This document shows, one piece after another, positions 1-8,258 of a DNA stretch of 64,000 bases (within the stretch, counting starts at the first letter, position 1; each line of letters opens with the position of its first letter). Below the pieces are notes generated by a model. The model was not told the origin of the DNA. It did no database searches and saw nothing but the letters and a program-made list of their open reading frames with translations. The stretch spans positions 2,593,001-2,657,000 of the forward strand of contig NZ_CP046242.1 in NCBI RefSeq assembly GCF_023205095.1, written 5' to 3'. Position numbers and translations under genes: made by a program. This DNA comes from Bizionia sp. M204. GTDB lineage: Bacteria; Bacteroidota; Bacteroidia; Flavobacteriales; Flavobacteriaceae.

Positions 1-877
1 CAATAATTTTACTGCCATCACTAAATGATATAACGGTATAGTCCGTAATATCCGGTTTAATATAAATATCCGTTTTTTTAGATTTCAACTTCATATCGTT
101 AATGGTCCGATAATTATTAATTTGAAGTATAATATCTGGAGCAGAGCGCAATTCTTCGCGCGTTGCTAAATCATCCTGAACATCCACACCAATAATAATA
201 TCCATGCCTTTAGCTTTTAACTCATCAATGGGATAATTATTTACCACACCACCATCTATTAATATTTGGTCGTCTATAATTACCGGTTGAAATAAAGATG
301 GAAAAGCTCCACTGGCCACAATGGATTGCGCTAAACTTCCTTTATCTAAAACTACGGCTTGTCCTGTTTCTACATTGGTTGCAATACAGAAAAATGGTAT
401 TGGCAATTTACTGAAGTCTTCTACATCACTTACATGCAAGGTTAGTTTTGATAGTAAACTTAATGTATTTTGACCTCTAGATAAGGCAGATGGTAATTTT
501 AATTTAAATTTATCAAAAGGTAAAGTAAGGGCGTATTTTTCAGAATTATCACGCTCATAAAATGTTTTAGCGGCTCGCGGCAAATTATCATTAATAATCT
601 TATCAAAATCCACATCCCGGAAAATTGTATCTATTTGCTTTCCTGAATACCCAGCGGCATATAAGGATCCAATAATAGCTCCCATACTAGTTCCTGCCAC
701 ATAATCTATACGAATCCCTAAACTATCTATCACTTTTAAAACACCAATATGTGCCAAGCCTTTGGCTCCACCACCACTTAAAACCAAACCGACTTTAGGG
801 TCTACCGTGGAATCCTGATTTTGTGAAAAACCGGTTATGAAGATGAAAAAACAAAAGACTATTAATGTATACTTCAT
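1..877 (-). CDS. Patatin-like phospholipase, C-terminus cut by window edge
   Basis: About 292 residues are visible and the reading frame runs off the left edge. A signal peptide (residues 1-18, ending GFSQ) is followed by the patatin hallmarks: the oxyanion loop GGGAKG (35-40), the nucleophile elbow GTSMG with Ser64, and the dyad motif DGG with Asp208. This predicts a secreted serine acyl-hydrolase of the RssA/patatin type acting on lipids in the envelope. In Bacteroidota such proteins often continue into a C-terminal outer-membrane barrel, but that part is not visible here. Its ATG overlaps the uvrC stop by 4 bp (ATGA), so the two are probably translationally coupled. The family call is firm; the substrate is unknown. 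Confidence 0.9.
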   Translation of the reverse strand, partial: MKYTLIVFCFFIFITGFSQNQDSTVDPKVGLVLSGGGAKGLAHIGVLKVIDSLGIRIDYVAGTSMGAIIGSLYAAGYSGKQIDTIFRDVDFDKIINDNLPRAAKTFYERDNSEKYALTLPFDKFKLKLPSALSRGQNTLSLLSKLTLHVSDVEDFSKLPIPFFCIATNVETGQAVVLDKGSLAQSIVASGAFPSLFQPVIIDDQILIDGGVVNNYPIDELKAKGMDIIIGVDVQDDLATREELRSAPDIILQINNYRTINDMKLKSKKTDIYIKPDITDYTVISFSDGSKII

Positions 878-2667
878 AAGTTGTGATAATAATTATAAAT
901 TTTGCTGGCACGTGCCACACCAACCAAAGCTTCCAATTCTTGTTTTGTTGCTTCTGAAACCCGTTTAACTGATTTAAAATGTTTTAATAAATCTACAATT
1001 GTTTTTTCGCCAATACCCGGAATCGTTTCTAACTCGGTATTTAACGCTGTTTTACTCCGTTTATTTCTGTGATGTTCAATTCCAAAACGGTGTGCTTCAT
1101 TTCGTAATTGCTGAATAATTTTCAGGGTTTCACTTTTTTTATCTAAATATAAGGGAATTGGGTCATCCGGATAGAATAATTCTTCCAAACGCTTCGCAAT
1201 TCCGATTATCGCAATTTTTCCTCGTAAATTTAAAGCATCCAAACTTTTTAAAGCAGATGATAATTGCCCCTTACCTCCATCAATTATAATAAGCTGTGGC
1301 AAGGATTGATCTTCATCTAGCAGACGTTTGTAGCGCCTAAAAACCACTTCTTCCATAGATGCGAAATCATCTGGACCTTCAACGGTTTTAATATTAAAAT
1401 GTCTGTAATCCTTTTTGCTAGGTTTTCCATTTTTAAAAACCACACAAGCGGCAACAGGATGCGTTCCTTGAATATTGGAGTTGTCAAAACATTCGATATG
1501 CCTAGGTTCTTCAGTTAAGCGTAAATCAGATTTCATTTGCGCCATAATACGATTTACATGTCTATCAGGATCGGTTATTTTTACTTGCTTAAAGCGTTCC
1601 ATGCGGTAATATTTCGCATTCCGAAGCGATAAATCTAATATATGCTTTTTATCGCCTAATTTAGGAATAGTTATTTTTAATTCTTCACCTAAATCAACGT
1701 TAAATGGCACGTAAAGTTCTTTGGAATTGGAATTAAAACGTTGACGAATTTCGGTAATTGCCAATTCTAACAACTCCTTATCAGTTTCATCCAATTTCTT
1801 CTTAATTTCTAATGTATGCGAGCGAATAATGGAACCATAAGAAATCTGCAAAAAATTAATATAACCATAACCTTCATCACTCATAATTGAAAAGACATCC
1901 ACATTGCTAATTTTTGGGTTTACAATGGTGGATTTGGCTTGGTAATTTTCAAGCACATTTATTTTCTCTTTAATTATTTGGGCCTCTTCAAATTGCATGT
2001 TGGCCGCCAATTCCTTCATTTGACTTTTAAATTGCACCAGAGAGGTTTTAAAATTTCCTTTCAGAATTTCCTTTATGGACGCAATATTATCTTGATATGA
2101 GGCTTCCGTTTGAAGGCCTTCACAGGGCCCTTTACAATTTCCTAAATGGTATTCTAAACAGACTTTATATTTTCCGGCGCTTATTTTTTCAGGTGATAAA
2201 TCGTAAGTACAGGTTCGTAATAAAAACAATCCACGAATTAAATCCAATAAGGTTGAAACCGTTTTCATACTGGTATATGGCCCAAAATATTCCGAACCAT
2301 CTTTAATAACCCGTCTGGTAGAAAATACACGTGGAAAACGTTCGTTTTTGATACAAATCCAAGGATACGATTTATCATCTTTCAGCAATACATTATAACG
2401 TGGCCGGTACTTTTTTATCAGATTGTTTTCCAACAATAAGGCATCCGTTTCGGTATTAACAACTATATGCTTAATACTCGCAATTTTTTTTACCAAAACG
2501 CGTGTTTTACCACTATCATGCGTTTTGGTAAAATATGAACTCACGCGTTTTTTTAAATTCTTTGCTTTACCTACATATAAAATCTTACCTTCGCTATCAT
2601 AATATTGATAAACACCAGGCTCATTTGGTAAGGTTTTTAATTGTATTTCTAAAGCAGTTTTAGGCAT
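874..2667 (-). CDS. uvrC: Excinuclease ABC subunit C
   Basis: A 597-residue UvrC, the dual nuclease that makes both incisions in nucleotide excision repair with UvrA and UvrB. The order is an N-terminal GIY-YIG domain (EPGVYQYYD, then ILYVGKAKNLKKR), a UVR helix pair for UvrB contact (MQFEEAQIIKEKI), the RNase H-like nuclease core (IECFDNSNIQG; LIIIDGGKGQL) and a C-terminal helix-hairpin-helix (LETIPGIGEKT). The frame stays open 47 codons further upstream, but that extension is low-complexity and not UvrC-like. MPKTALEIQ fits the family, and a promoter element sits just ahead of this ATG. It is followed by the patatin gene with a 4-bp overlap. Confidence 0.97.
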   Translation of the reverse strand: MPKTALEIQLKTLPNEPGVYQYYDSEGKILYVGKAKNLKKRVSSYFTKTHDSGKTRVLVKKIASIKHIVVNTETDALLLENNLIKKYRPRYNVLLKDDKSYPWICIKNERFPRVFSTRRVIKDGSEYFGPYTSMKTVSTLLDLIRGLFLLRTCTYDLSPEKISAGKYKVCLEYHLGNCKGPCEGLQTEASYQDNIASIKEILKGNFKTSLVQFKSQMKELAANMQFEEAQIIKEKINVLENYQAKSTIVNPKISNVDVFSIMSDEGYGYINFLQISYGSIIRSHTLEIKKKLDETDKELLELAITEIRQRFNSNSKELYVPFNVDLGEELKITIPKLGDKKHILDLSLRNAKYYRMERFKQVKITDPDRHVNRIMAQMKSDLRLTEEPRHIECFDNSNIQGTHPVAACVVFKNGKPSKKDYRHFNIKTVEGPDDFASMEEVVFRRYKRLLDEDQSLPQLIIIDGGKGQLSSALKSLDALNLRGKIAIIGIAKRLEELFYPDDPIPLYLDKKSETLKIIQQLRNEAHRFGIEHHRNKRSKTALNTELETIPGIGEKTIVDLLKHFKSVKRVSEATKQELEALVGVARASKIYNYYHNL

Positions 2668-2672
2668 ATCTT

Positions 2673-2680
2673 CAAAGGTA
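2673..2680 (-). promoter_or_regulatory. Promoter -7 element of uvrC
   Basis: TACCTTTG on the minus strand matches the Bacteroidota -7 consensus TAnnTTTG exactly. It ends 5 bp before the chosen uvrC ATG, so the transcript would be leaderless or nearly so. No clear TTTG at -33 was found. Its position supports the shorter uvrC start over the open extension upstream. Confidence 0.55.
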
Positions 2681-2801
2681 CTTATTTCTATATTTTTTAA
2701 GTTATATTCGATTAATAAAAACCTAATAATTTTTAAATATAAAATGTATTGAAAAAATGACCATTTCACTAACTTGTGCCACTTTTTTAAAAAATTGAAA
2801 C

Positions 2802-3227
2802 ATGACAAAACAACTCATAGGAAGGGTTGATAAAATAGACTTTCCATTACTTAATTTATTTGAAATTGATGCTAAAATAGATACAGGTGCATACACATCT
2901 GCTATTCATTGTTCTAAAATAGTTGAGGAAAATAACACCTTGCGTTGTAAATTTTACAGCAAGGGCCATCCAAACTTTAGTGGTAAGGAAGTGGTATTTA
3001 CAGAGTACACCCAAACGGATGTAAAAAGTAGTAATGGGTATAAGGAAAATAGATTCAAAATTAAATCTGAAGTCATATTCTTTGGAAAAACATATAAGAT
3101 TAACTTAACTTTAAGCACGCGAGATGATATGCGATTTCCCGTATTAATTGGCAGACAATTTTTAGCTAAAAAATTTCTGGTGGACGTGGACTTGCAAAAT
3201 CTATCATTTAATAAAAAACAATCATGA
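2802..3227 (+). CDS. RimB-like retropepsin-fold putative zinc protease
   Basis: A 141-residue protein of the family annotated as 'ATP-dependent zinc protease' (PF05618/COG4067), which has an aspartic-protease-like fold. The active-site signature [12 protein letters not shown] is at residues 26-37 and a second conserved strand reads [10 protein letters not shown] near residue 107. In Pseudomonas the RimB member is encoded beside rimK and influences RimK activity. Here it overlaps rimK by 4 bp (ATGA), which strongly suggests a joint role. No signal peptide is present, so it is cytoplasmic. Whether it is an active peptidase cannot be told from the sequence. Confidence 0.85.
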   Translation: MTKQLIGRVDKIDFPLLNLFEIDAKIDTGAYTSAIHCSKIVEENNTLRCKFYSKGHPNFSGKEVVFTEYTQTDVKSSNGYKENRFKIKSEVIFFGKTYKINLTLSTRDDMRFPVLIGRQFLAKKFLVDVDLQNLSFNKKQS

Positions 3228-4099
3228 ACATAGTTATCCTATCTAGGAACCCACATTTATATTCAACACAACGTTTGGTTGAGGAAGCAAAAAAACGCGA
3301 TCATCGCGTTGAAGTTATCGACCCATTAAAGTGCGATATCATTATAGAAAAAGAAAAACCAACCATATATTATAAAGACCGTTATCTGGATTATGTGGAT
3401 GCTATTATTCCAAGAATTGGTGCGTCTATTACCTTTTATGGTTGTGCCGTTGTAAGACAATTTGAAATGATGGGCGCATTCTCTATCGTTTCGTCTGGTT
3501 CTATTTTACGTTCTCGCGACAAGCTAAAAAGTCTACAACTTTTAAGTAAAGCTGGAATTGGCATGCCAAAAACTGTTTTTACAAACTACTCACGTGATGC
3601 CAAAGAAGTGCTTGCTCATGTTGGTGGTGCGCCAGTAATTATAAAGTTATTAGAAGGAACACAAGGTTTGGGTGTGGTTTTAGCTGAAACTAAAAATGCA
3701 GCCGAATCTGTGTTAGAAGCATTCAATGGCTTGGAGGCGCGCGTTATTGTTCAAGAATTTATAAAAGAAGCCAAAGGTGCTGATTTACGTGCATTGGTCG
3801 TAGATGGCCAAGTAGTTGGCGCCATGAAACGACAAGGTAAAGAAGGCGAGTTTCGTTCTAATTTACACAGAGGTGGTTCAGCCAATATTATCAAATTAAG
3901 CGAAGACGAATTGCGTTTAGCTATGGAATCTGCTCGTGCTTTAAAATTACCGGTTTGTGGTGTGGATATGCTACAATCATCTAGAGGCCCTTTATTATTG
4001 GAAGTAAACTCGACGCCAGGATTGGAAGGTATTGAAGATGCAACGGGAAAGAACATTGCCAAAGCGATTATTTCGTTTATTGAGCGAAACAAAAAATAA
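3224..4099 (+). CDS. rimK: RimK family alpha-L-glutamate ligase
   Basis: A 291-residue ATP-grasp ligase, close to the length of E. coli RimK (300). RimK adds glutamate residues to the C-terminus of ribosomal protein S6. Visible signatures are the N-terminal [16 protein letters not shown], the ATP-grasp motifs [15 protein letters not shown] and VQEFI, and the metal-binding end [15 protein letters not shown]. It lies between the retropepsin-like gene (4-bp overlap) and the M14 deacylase gene (2-bp gap), a tight three-gene unit. The family is clear; whether S6 is the target in this organism is inferred. Confidence 0.93.
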   Translation: MNIVILSRNPHLYSTQRLVEEAKKRDHRVEVIDPLKCDIIIEKEKPTIYYKDRYLDYVDAIIPRIGASITFYGCAVVRQFEMMGAFSIVSSGSILRSRDKLKSLQLLSKAGIGMPKTVFTNYSRDAKEVLAHVGGAPVIIKLLEGTQGLGVVLAETKNAAESVLEAFNGLEARVIVQEFIKEAKGADLRALVVDGQVVGAMKRQGKEGEFRSNLHRGGSANIIKLSEDELRLAMESARALKLPVCGVDMLQSSRGPLLLEVNSTPGLEGIEDATGKNIAKAIISFIERNKK

Positions 4100-4101
4100 A
4101 T

Positions 4102-5100
4102 ATGTCGCAAAAAATCATAACCATTTTGGGTGAAAACATTGAGCCAGGCAAAAGCTACGAGCTTAATTTTGATGTGGCTAAACTACACACAGCATCCTCT
4201 ATTGATGTTCCTATAATTATTGAGCGTGCTAAAAAAACAGGGCCAACCGTTCTACTTACGGCTGGTATTCATGGAGACGAGTTAAATGGTATTGAAATTG
4301 TGCGTCAACTCATTGCAAAAGGCATCAATAAACCAAAATGTGGAACAATTATTTGCATACCTATTATTAATATTTTTGGGTTTATAAATTTAAGTCGAGA
4401 GTTTCCTGATGGTCGCGATTTAAATCGGGTTTTTCCTGGTTTAAAAAACGGATCTTTAGCCAGTCGGGTTGCTTATAAACTAGTAAATGAAGTGCTTAAT
4501 CAAGCCGATTATGTCCTTGATTTTCATACGGGAGGCGCTGGTCGTTTTAATGCACCGCAAGTACGTATTGCTAAAAACAGCAACAGACTAGACGCTTTAG
4601 CAAAAACCTTTGGAGCACCCTTTGTTTTGTATTCTAAAAACTTAAAAAAATCATTTAGAGAAACGGCTTATAAAGCTGGAATTGCTACCTTATTATTTGA
4701 AGGCGGAAAATCACATCACATAGATGTAAATATTACTAATACAGGCGTAAATGGTGCCAAACGGGTTTTACATAGTTTGGGCATGCTGGGTTCTAAATTT
4801 AAAGTAACCGAACCCAAACAAAAACCTGTGTTTATTATGGCTAGTAAATGGCAACGCGCCAATTATTCGGGGATGTTTAAAGCTTCGGTTGCTACGGGGA
4901 CCAAAGTAAAAAAAGATGATATACTTGGAAATATTACCGATCCTTACGGCAAGTTTAATCATTTTGTACGTGCTAATAGTTCGGGATATATAATTAATGT
5001 GAACGAATCGCCATTGGTTTATCAAGGTGATGCCTTATTTCATATTACAGCTCGTTTAAAGCAGCATCATGTTAAACAGGTTGAAAATGACGAAGTCTGA
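4102..5100 (+). CDS. Succinylglutamate desuccinylase/aspartoacylase family M14 metalloenzyme
   Basis: A 332-residue member of the AstE/AspA family (PF04952), zinc-dependent amidohydrolases with a carboxypeptidase fold. Predicted zinc ligands are His57 and Glu60 in AGIHGDE and His142 in LDFHTGG. The C-terminal part (about 240-325) is a biotinyl-lipoyl-like beta domain (GTKVKKDDILGNITDPYG), as in other bacterial members. It follows rimK by 2 bp. A deacylase that releases an N-acyl or glutamyl group beside a glutamate ligase suggests an opposing or processing role, but that is inference; the natural substrate is unknown. Confidence 0.85.
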   Translation: MSQKIITILGENIEPGKSYELNFDVAKLHTASSIDVPIIIERAKKTGPTVLLTAGIHGDELNGIEIVRQLIAKGINKPKCGTIICIPIINIFGFINLSREFPDGRDLNRVFPGLKNGSLASRVAYKLVNEVLNQADYVLDFHTGGAGRFNAPQVRIAKNSNRLDALAKTFGAPFVLYSKNLKKSFRETAYKAGIATLLFEGGKSHHIDVNITNTGVNGAKRVLHSLGMLGSKFKVTEPKQKPVFIMASKWQRANYSGMFKASVATGTKVKKDDILGNITDPYGKFNHFVRANSSGYIINVNESPLVYQGDALFHITARLKQHHVKQVENDEV

Positions 5101-5650
5101 ATTACGAAAAATCTACAAACAAAAGCGGCAAGCACTTTCATTAGAAACGATTGACGATTTAAGCCTTCAAATTGCAAACAATCTTTTAGAAATGCCAATT
5201 TGGGAGCGTTTATACTACCATATATTTCTGTCTATTACCGAACAAAAAGAAATTAACACAGATTATATTATAAGTATTCTTTCGGGAAAAGATAAACATA
5301 CAATCATTTCAAAAAGTGATTTTCAAACCACTGAATTATCGCATTATTTATTGACCGATGCTACAATTATTAAAAAAAACGCCTATAACATTCCAGAACC
5401 TGTTAATGGAATTCCGATAGCTTCCCGTGTTATAGATGTCGTGTTTATTCCGTTATTAGCATTTGATAAACAAGGCCATCGTGTAGGTTACGGAAAAGGT
5501 TTTTATGATGGTTTTCTGAAAGATTGCAAACCCGAAACGATTAAAATAGGGCTTTCTTTTTTTGAAGCCGAAAACCAGATTGAAGGCATTTTTGAAAACG
5601 ATGTGCCACTGGATTTTTGTGTCACACCAACTAAAACCTATCAGTTTTAG
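5087..5650 (+). CDS. 5-formyltetrahydrofolate cyclo-ligase
   Basis: A 187-residue 5-FCL (YgfA/MTHFS family), converting 5-formyl-THF to 5,10-methenyl-THF with ATP. The family's C-terminal signature VGYGKGFYDGFL is intact, and the N-terminus MTKSELRKIYKQKRQAL is typical. An ATG six codons further upstream exists but gives an atypical extension. The chosen start overlaps the end of the M14 gene by 14 bp, so translation is probably coupled. It appears to be a housekeeping passenger of the rim-type operon rather than part of its function. Confidence 0.92.
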   Translation: MTKSELRKIYKQKRQALSLETIDDLSLQIANNLLEMPIWERLYYHIFLSITEQKEINTDYIISILSGKDKHTIISKSDFQTTELSHYLLTDATIIKKNAYNIPEPVNGIPIASRVIDVVFIPLLAFDKQGHRVGYGKGFYDGFLKDCKPETIKIGLSFFEAENQIEGIFENDVPLDFCVTPTKTYQF

Positions 5651-5652
5651 CC

Positions 5653-6468
5653 TTATAACCGTTTATATTCTGTTTTTTCTGTTAGAAATTGAATAGGTTG
5701 ATTATCACTAATCTTGAATTTAGTTTCCAGTGTTTTTCTGCCTTTTAAGGTTTGAATAAATACAACAAAATGTAAATGGGGTCCTGTAGACCAACCTACA
5801 TTTCCACTTTCAGCAATAAACTGATTTTTTTCAACAACATCACCTTTCTTAACTTTAGCGCCTTTCTGTTTTATATGTGTATATTCAGCAAAAGTACCAT
5901 CGTCATGGTAAATAATAACTTTGTTATTAAACTCCTTGCAGTCTTGGGTTGTACAATTTTTACTAAATTTATCTACAACCTCAACAACCAAACCACCACG
6001 CGCCGCAAGAATTGGAGTGCCAATTGGCATGGAAAAGTCTAAAGCATTTTCATTAGCATGAGATGATTTACCATTATATCCTTGAGAAAGCATGTAAGCT
6101 TCACCTTTATTGAAGGGCAAAACATATGGATACTCTTTTTCATAATCCTTTAAATAATGATCACCATAATTATAGGTGGTACTTCCACTAACACCATATT
6201 TACCTTTTTTAATTTGTGTTAAGGTTGTTAGCTTAATGTTTTTTGTATTTGCGGGTAGCAGGAATATTTTATCATTCCCTTCGGAAGATTTTAAATTTTT
6301 TAATTTAAAACTAACTTGAATTGAGACGGGAAAGGGTTCATTATTATCAACATAAAATTCATACCCGTTTTCTATATTTTCATAACGGGATGCCACATCT
6401 AACTGTGCAAATAAGCCTGCTGGAATAAGACACGTCCAGATGAAGTAACTAACTTTTAATAAATTCAT
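5653..6468 (-). CDS. Secreted M23 (lysostaphin-like) peptidase
   Basis: A 271-residue exported protein with a signal peptide (cleavage probably after LFAQ near residue 22). The M23 zinc site is complete: His137 and Asp144 (SHANENALDFSMP), and His231/His233 in GPHLHF. M23 enzymes cut peptide cross-bridges in peptidoglycan or act as zinc-dependent envelope proteases. There is no LysM or coiled-coil domain, so it is not an EnvC/NlpD-type activator. It ends 2 bp after the convergent 5-FCL stop and lies 49 bp after lspA, so it may be the last gene of the ileS-lspA run. Confidence 0.9.
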   Translation of the reverse strand: MNLLKVSYFIWTCLIPAGLFAQLDVASRYENIENGYEFYVDNNEPFPVSIQVSFKLKNLKSSEGNDKIFLLPANTKNIKLTTLTQIKKGKYGVSGSTTYNYGDHYLKDYEKEYPYVLPFNKGEAYMLSQGYNGKSSHANENALDFSMPIGTPILAARGGLVVEVVDKFSKNCTTQDCKEFNNKVIIYHDDGTFAEYTHIKQKGAKVKKGDVVEKNQFIAESGNVGWSTGPHLHFVVFIQTLKGRKTLETKFKISDNQPIQFLTEKTEYKRL

Positions 6469-6517
6469 GTTTTAAGTTTTTAAATAGATTTTTTTCTACA
6501 GTATCGAATAAACACAA

Positions 6518-7135
6518 TTAAGCAAACGCGCGTTTATTAAACACAATTAGCAACCCAAAACCTGTACTAATTGCCATATCAGCTACATTGAAAACGGGTT
6601 CAAAGAATGTGAAATATTCACCACCATAAAAAGGTAACCAATCTGGCAAATAGCCTTTCCATAAAGGAAAATACAACATGTCTACTACTTTACCATGCAA
6701 AAGGCTATCATAGCCACCAGAAGCAGGCATAAAGCTGGCTACTTGGCCATAACTATCATCAAATATTACACCGTAAAATACGGAATCGATTATATTACCC
6801 ATGGCACCAGCAAAAATAAGTGCCACTGCCCAAATTAGTATTTGTGACTGCTGCTTTTTTGTTGCATCATACAACCAGTAGCCAATTCCAAAAATAGCGA
6901 CTATCCGAAATAACGTTAAAGAAATTTTTGCTGTTCTGTCTGAAATAAAACTGACAAAATCACTAATCTTGGTTCCCCAAGCCATACCATCATTTTCAAT
7001 GAAATAGATTTTAAACCAGCTAAAAACAGTAATATCTTCACCTAAAACAAAATGGGTTTTGATATATATTTTACTCACTTGATCTATGAGTAATATGAGA
7101 ATAATAAAAAGAATGGATTTTTTTAAAGACATCAT
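6518..7135 (-). CDS. lspA: Lipoprotein signal peptidase (signal peptidase II)
   Basis: A 205-residue inner-membrane aspartyl protease that cleaves prolipoproteins after lipidation. Conserved blocks are LLIDQVSKI in TM1, NDGMAWG, AGAMGNIIDS with the first catalytic Asp, and FNVADMAIS with the second. Four membrane helices are visible. The stretch between the two aspartates is longer than in E. coli LspA, as is usual in Bacteroidota. Two adjacent ATG codons (7135 and 7132) are possible starts. The window encodes several lipobox proteins that would be its substrates. Confidence 0.96.
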   Translation of the reverse strand: MMSLKKSILFIILILLIDQVSKIYIKTHFVLGEDITVFSWFKIYFIENDGMAWGTKISDFVSFISDRTAKISLTLFRIVAIFGIGYWLYDATKKQQSQILIWAVALIFAGAMGNIIDSVFYGVIFDDSYGQVASFMPASGGYDSLLHGKVVDMLYFPLWKGYLPDWLPFYGGEYFTFFEPVFNVADMAISTGFGLLIVFNKRAFA

Positions 7136-7187
7136 GTTTTCTAGTTCTGAAAAACTAATTTGAAATTGAAGGACAAAAATAGCACTA

Positions 7188-7811
7188 TTATTGGGTTTTT
7201 GTTACGCTAATATTTCCGTTTATGGTATGCAATGATATTTGATTTGATCCTAAAGGTGTTTTATCTTGCTTAATACTGCCTTTCTTCGTGTTTAAATCTA
7301 AAAGTCCTGAATAGGTTTCCACTTCTATATTGCCATGTAAGGTATCCACTTGCAAATTACCCACATATTTATGGGCTAAAAAATGACCATTTAATAATTC
7401 AGACGTTAGAAATTTAAAATTCCCATTAGCAAAAACCGAAGCAATATCACTAGTAATAATGACGGTTAGATTTTCAGGGATTTCCAATGTTAGCTCAATA
7501 GATATTTTTTTATGAGCCGCCAGTTTATCATCAGGCTTTACAAATAAGGGTTGGTACGCACTTCCAATAAAAAGGGTTTGATTTTCTTGTCGCGTTTGTA
7601 ATACAATTTGTTCATTATTTTCCCCTTCAACCTGTAAACCCATTGAAATAACTTGCACTGGTTTTGCAGATATTTTTATTTTAAACATGGTATTACCTGC
7701 AATATCAATGGTTGAAATTTTAGAGGCGTCGACAACCCGTTGCATTCCTTTTTGACCAAAGACGGGCGCAGAAAGCAAAATTAAAAGGAGGAATGTGGAT
7801 AGGATTTTCAT
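7188..7811 (-). CDS. Secreted beta-rich protein of unknown function
   Basis: A 207-residue protein with a clear signal peptide (MKILSTFLLLILLSAPVFGQ). The mature part is made of short regular beta-strand repeats such as NLQVDTLHGNIEVETYSGLLDLNTKKGS, resembling DUF4097-type beta-helix proteins; the similarity is by pattern only. No catalytic motif was seen. It sits between the DksA-like gene (59-bp gap) and lspA (52-bp gap) on the same strand, so it is probably co-transcribed with ileS. Function unknown. Confidence 0.7.
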   Translation of the reverse strand: MKILSTFLLLILLSAPVFGQKGMQRVVDASKISTIDIAGNTMFKIKISAKPVQVISMGLQVEGENNEQIVLQTRQENQTLFIGSAYQPLFVKPDDKLAAHKKISIELTLEIPENLTVIITSDIASVFANGNFKFLTSELLNGHFLAHKYVGNLQVDTLHGNIEVETYSGLLDLNTKKGSIKQDKTPLGSNQISLHTINGNISVTKTQ

Positions 7812-7870
7812 AAAACTAAAAACGCTCCAATAGACATTGAAGCGTTTATTTATGTTTAAACACGTAAATT

Positions 7871-8254
7871 TTATTGTTGCATATTTTTTGCTTCAATACT
7901 TAAGGTAGCATGAGGCACCAATTTTAAACGCTCTTTGGCAATTAATTTATTGGTTACACGACACACACCATAGGTTTTATTCTCAATACGAATTAAAGCA
8001 TTTTTTAAATCGCGAATAAACTTTTCCTGACGAATAGCTAATTGTGCATTCGCTTCCTTGCTCATGGTTTCGCTACCTTCTTCAAACGCTTTAAATGTTG
8101 GCGATGTATCATCGGTTCCATTATTTAAATCGTTCATGTAAGCACTTTTTATAAGCTCTAAATCATGTGTTGCTTTTTCTATTTTCTCTTGAATAAGCGT
8201 TTTGAATTCAGCTAAATCTTTATCTGAATATCTAACATTGATATCTTCTCCCAT
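7871..8254 (-). CDS. DksA/TraR-family regulator with degenerate zinc finger
   Basis: A 127-residue protein with the DksA layout: a long helical hairpin (about residues 10-90) and a C-terminal globular tail (YGVCRVTNKLIAKERLKLVP). DksA binds in the RNA polymerase secondary channel and modulates initiation with ppGpp. Of the four zinc cysteines of classical DksA only Cys98 remains, and it is the only cysteine in the protein, so no zinc finger can form. The upstream open frame overlaps ileS; the MGEDINVRY start gives the normal length and leaves a 4-bp gap after the ileS stop, which points to an operon. Confidence 0.88.
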   Translation of the reverse strand: MGEDINVRYSDKDLAEFKTLIQEKIEKATHDLELIKSAYMNDLNNGTDDTSPTFKAFEEGSETMSKEANAQLAIRQEKFIRDLKNALIRIENKTYGVCRVTNKLIAKERLKLVPHATLSIEAKNMQQ

Positions 8255-8258
8255 ATTC

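Noticed and set aside
2668-2808. A 47-codon N-terminal extension of uvrC
   Set aside because: The added residues are low-complexity and not UvrC-like, and an exact -7 promoter element lies between this region and the family-typical start.
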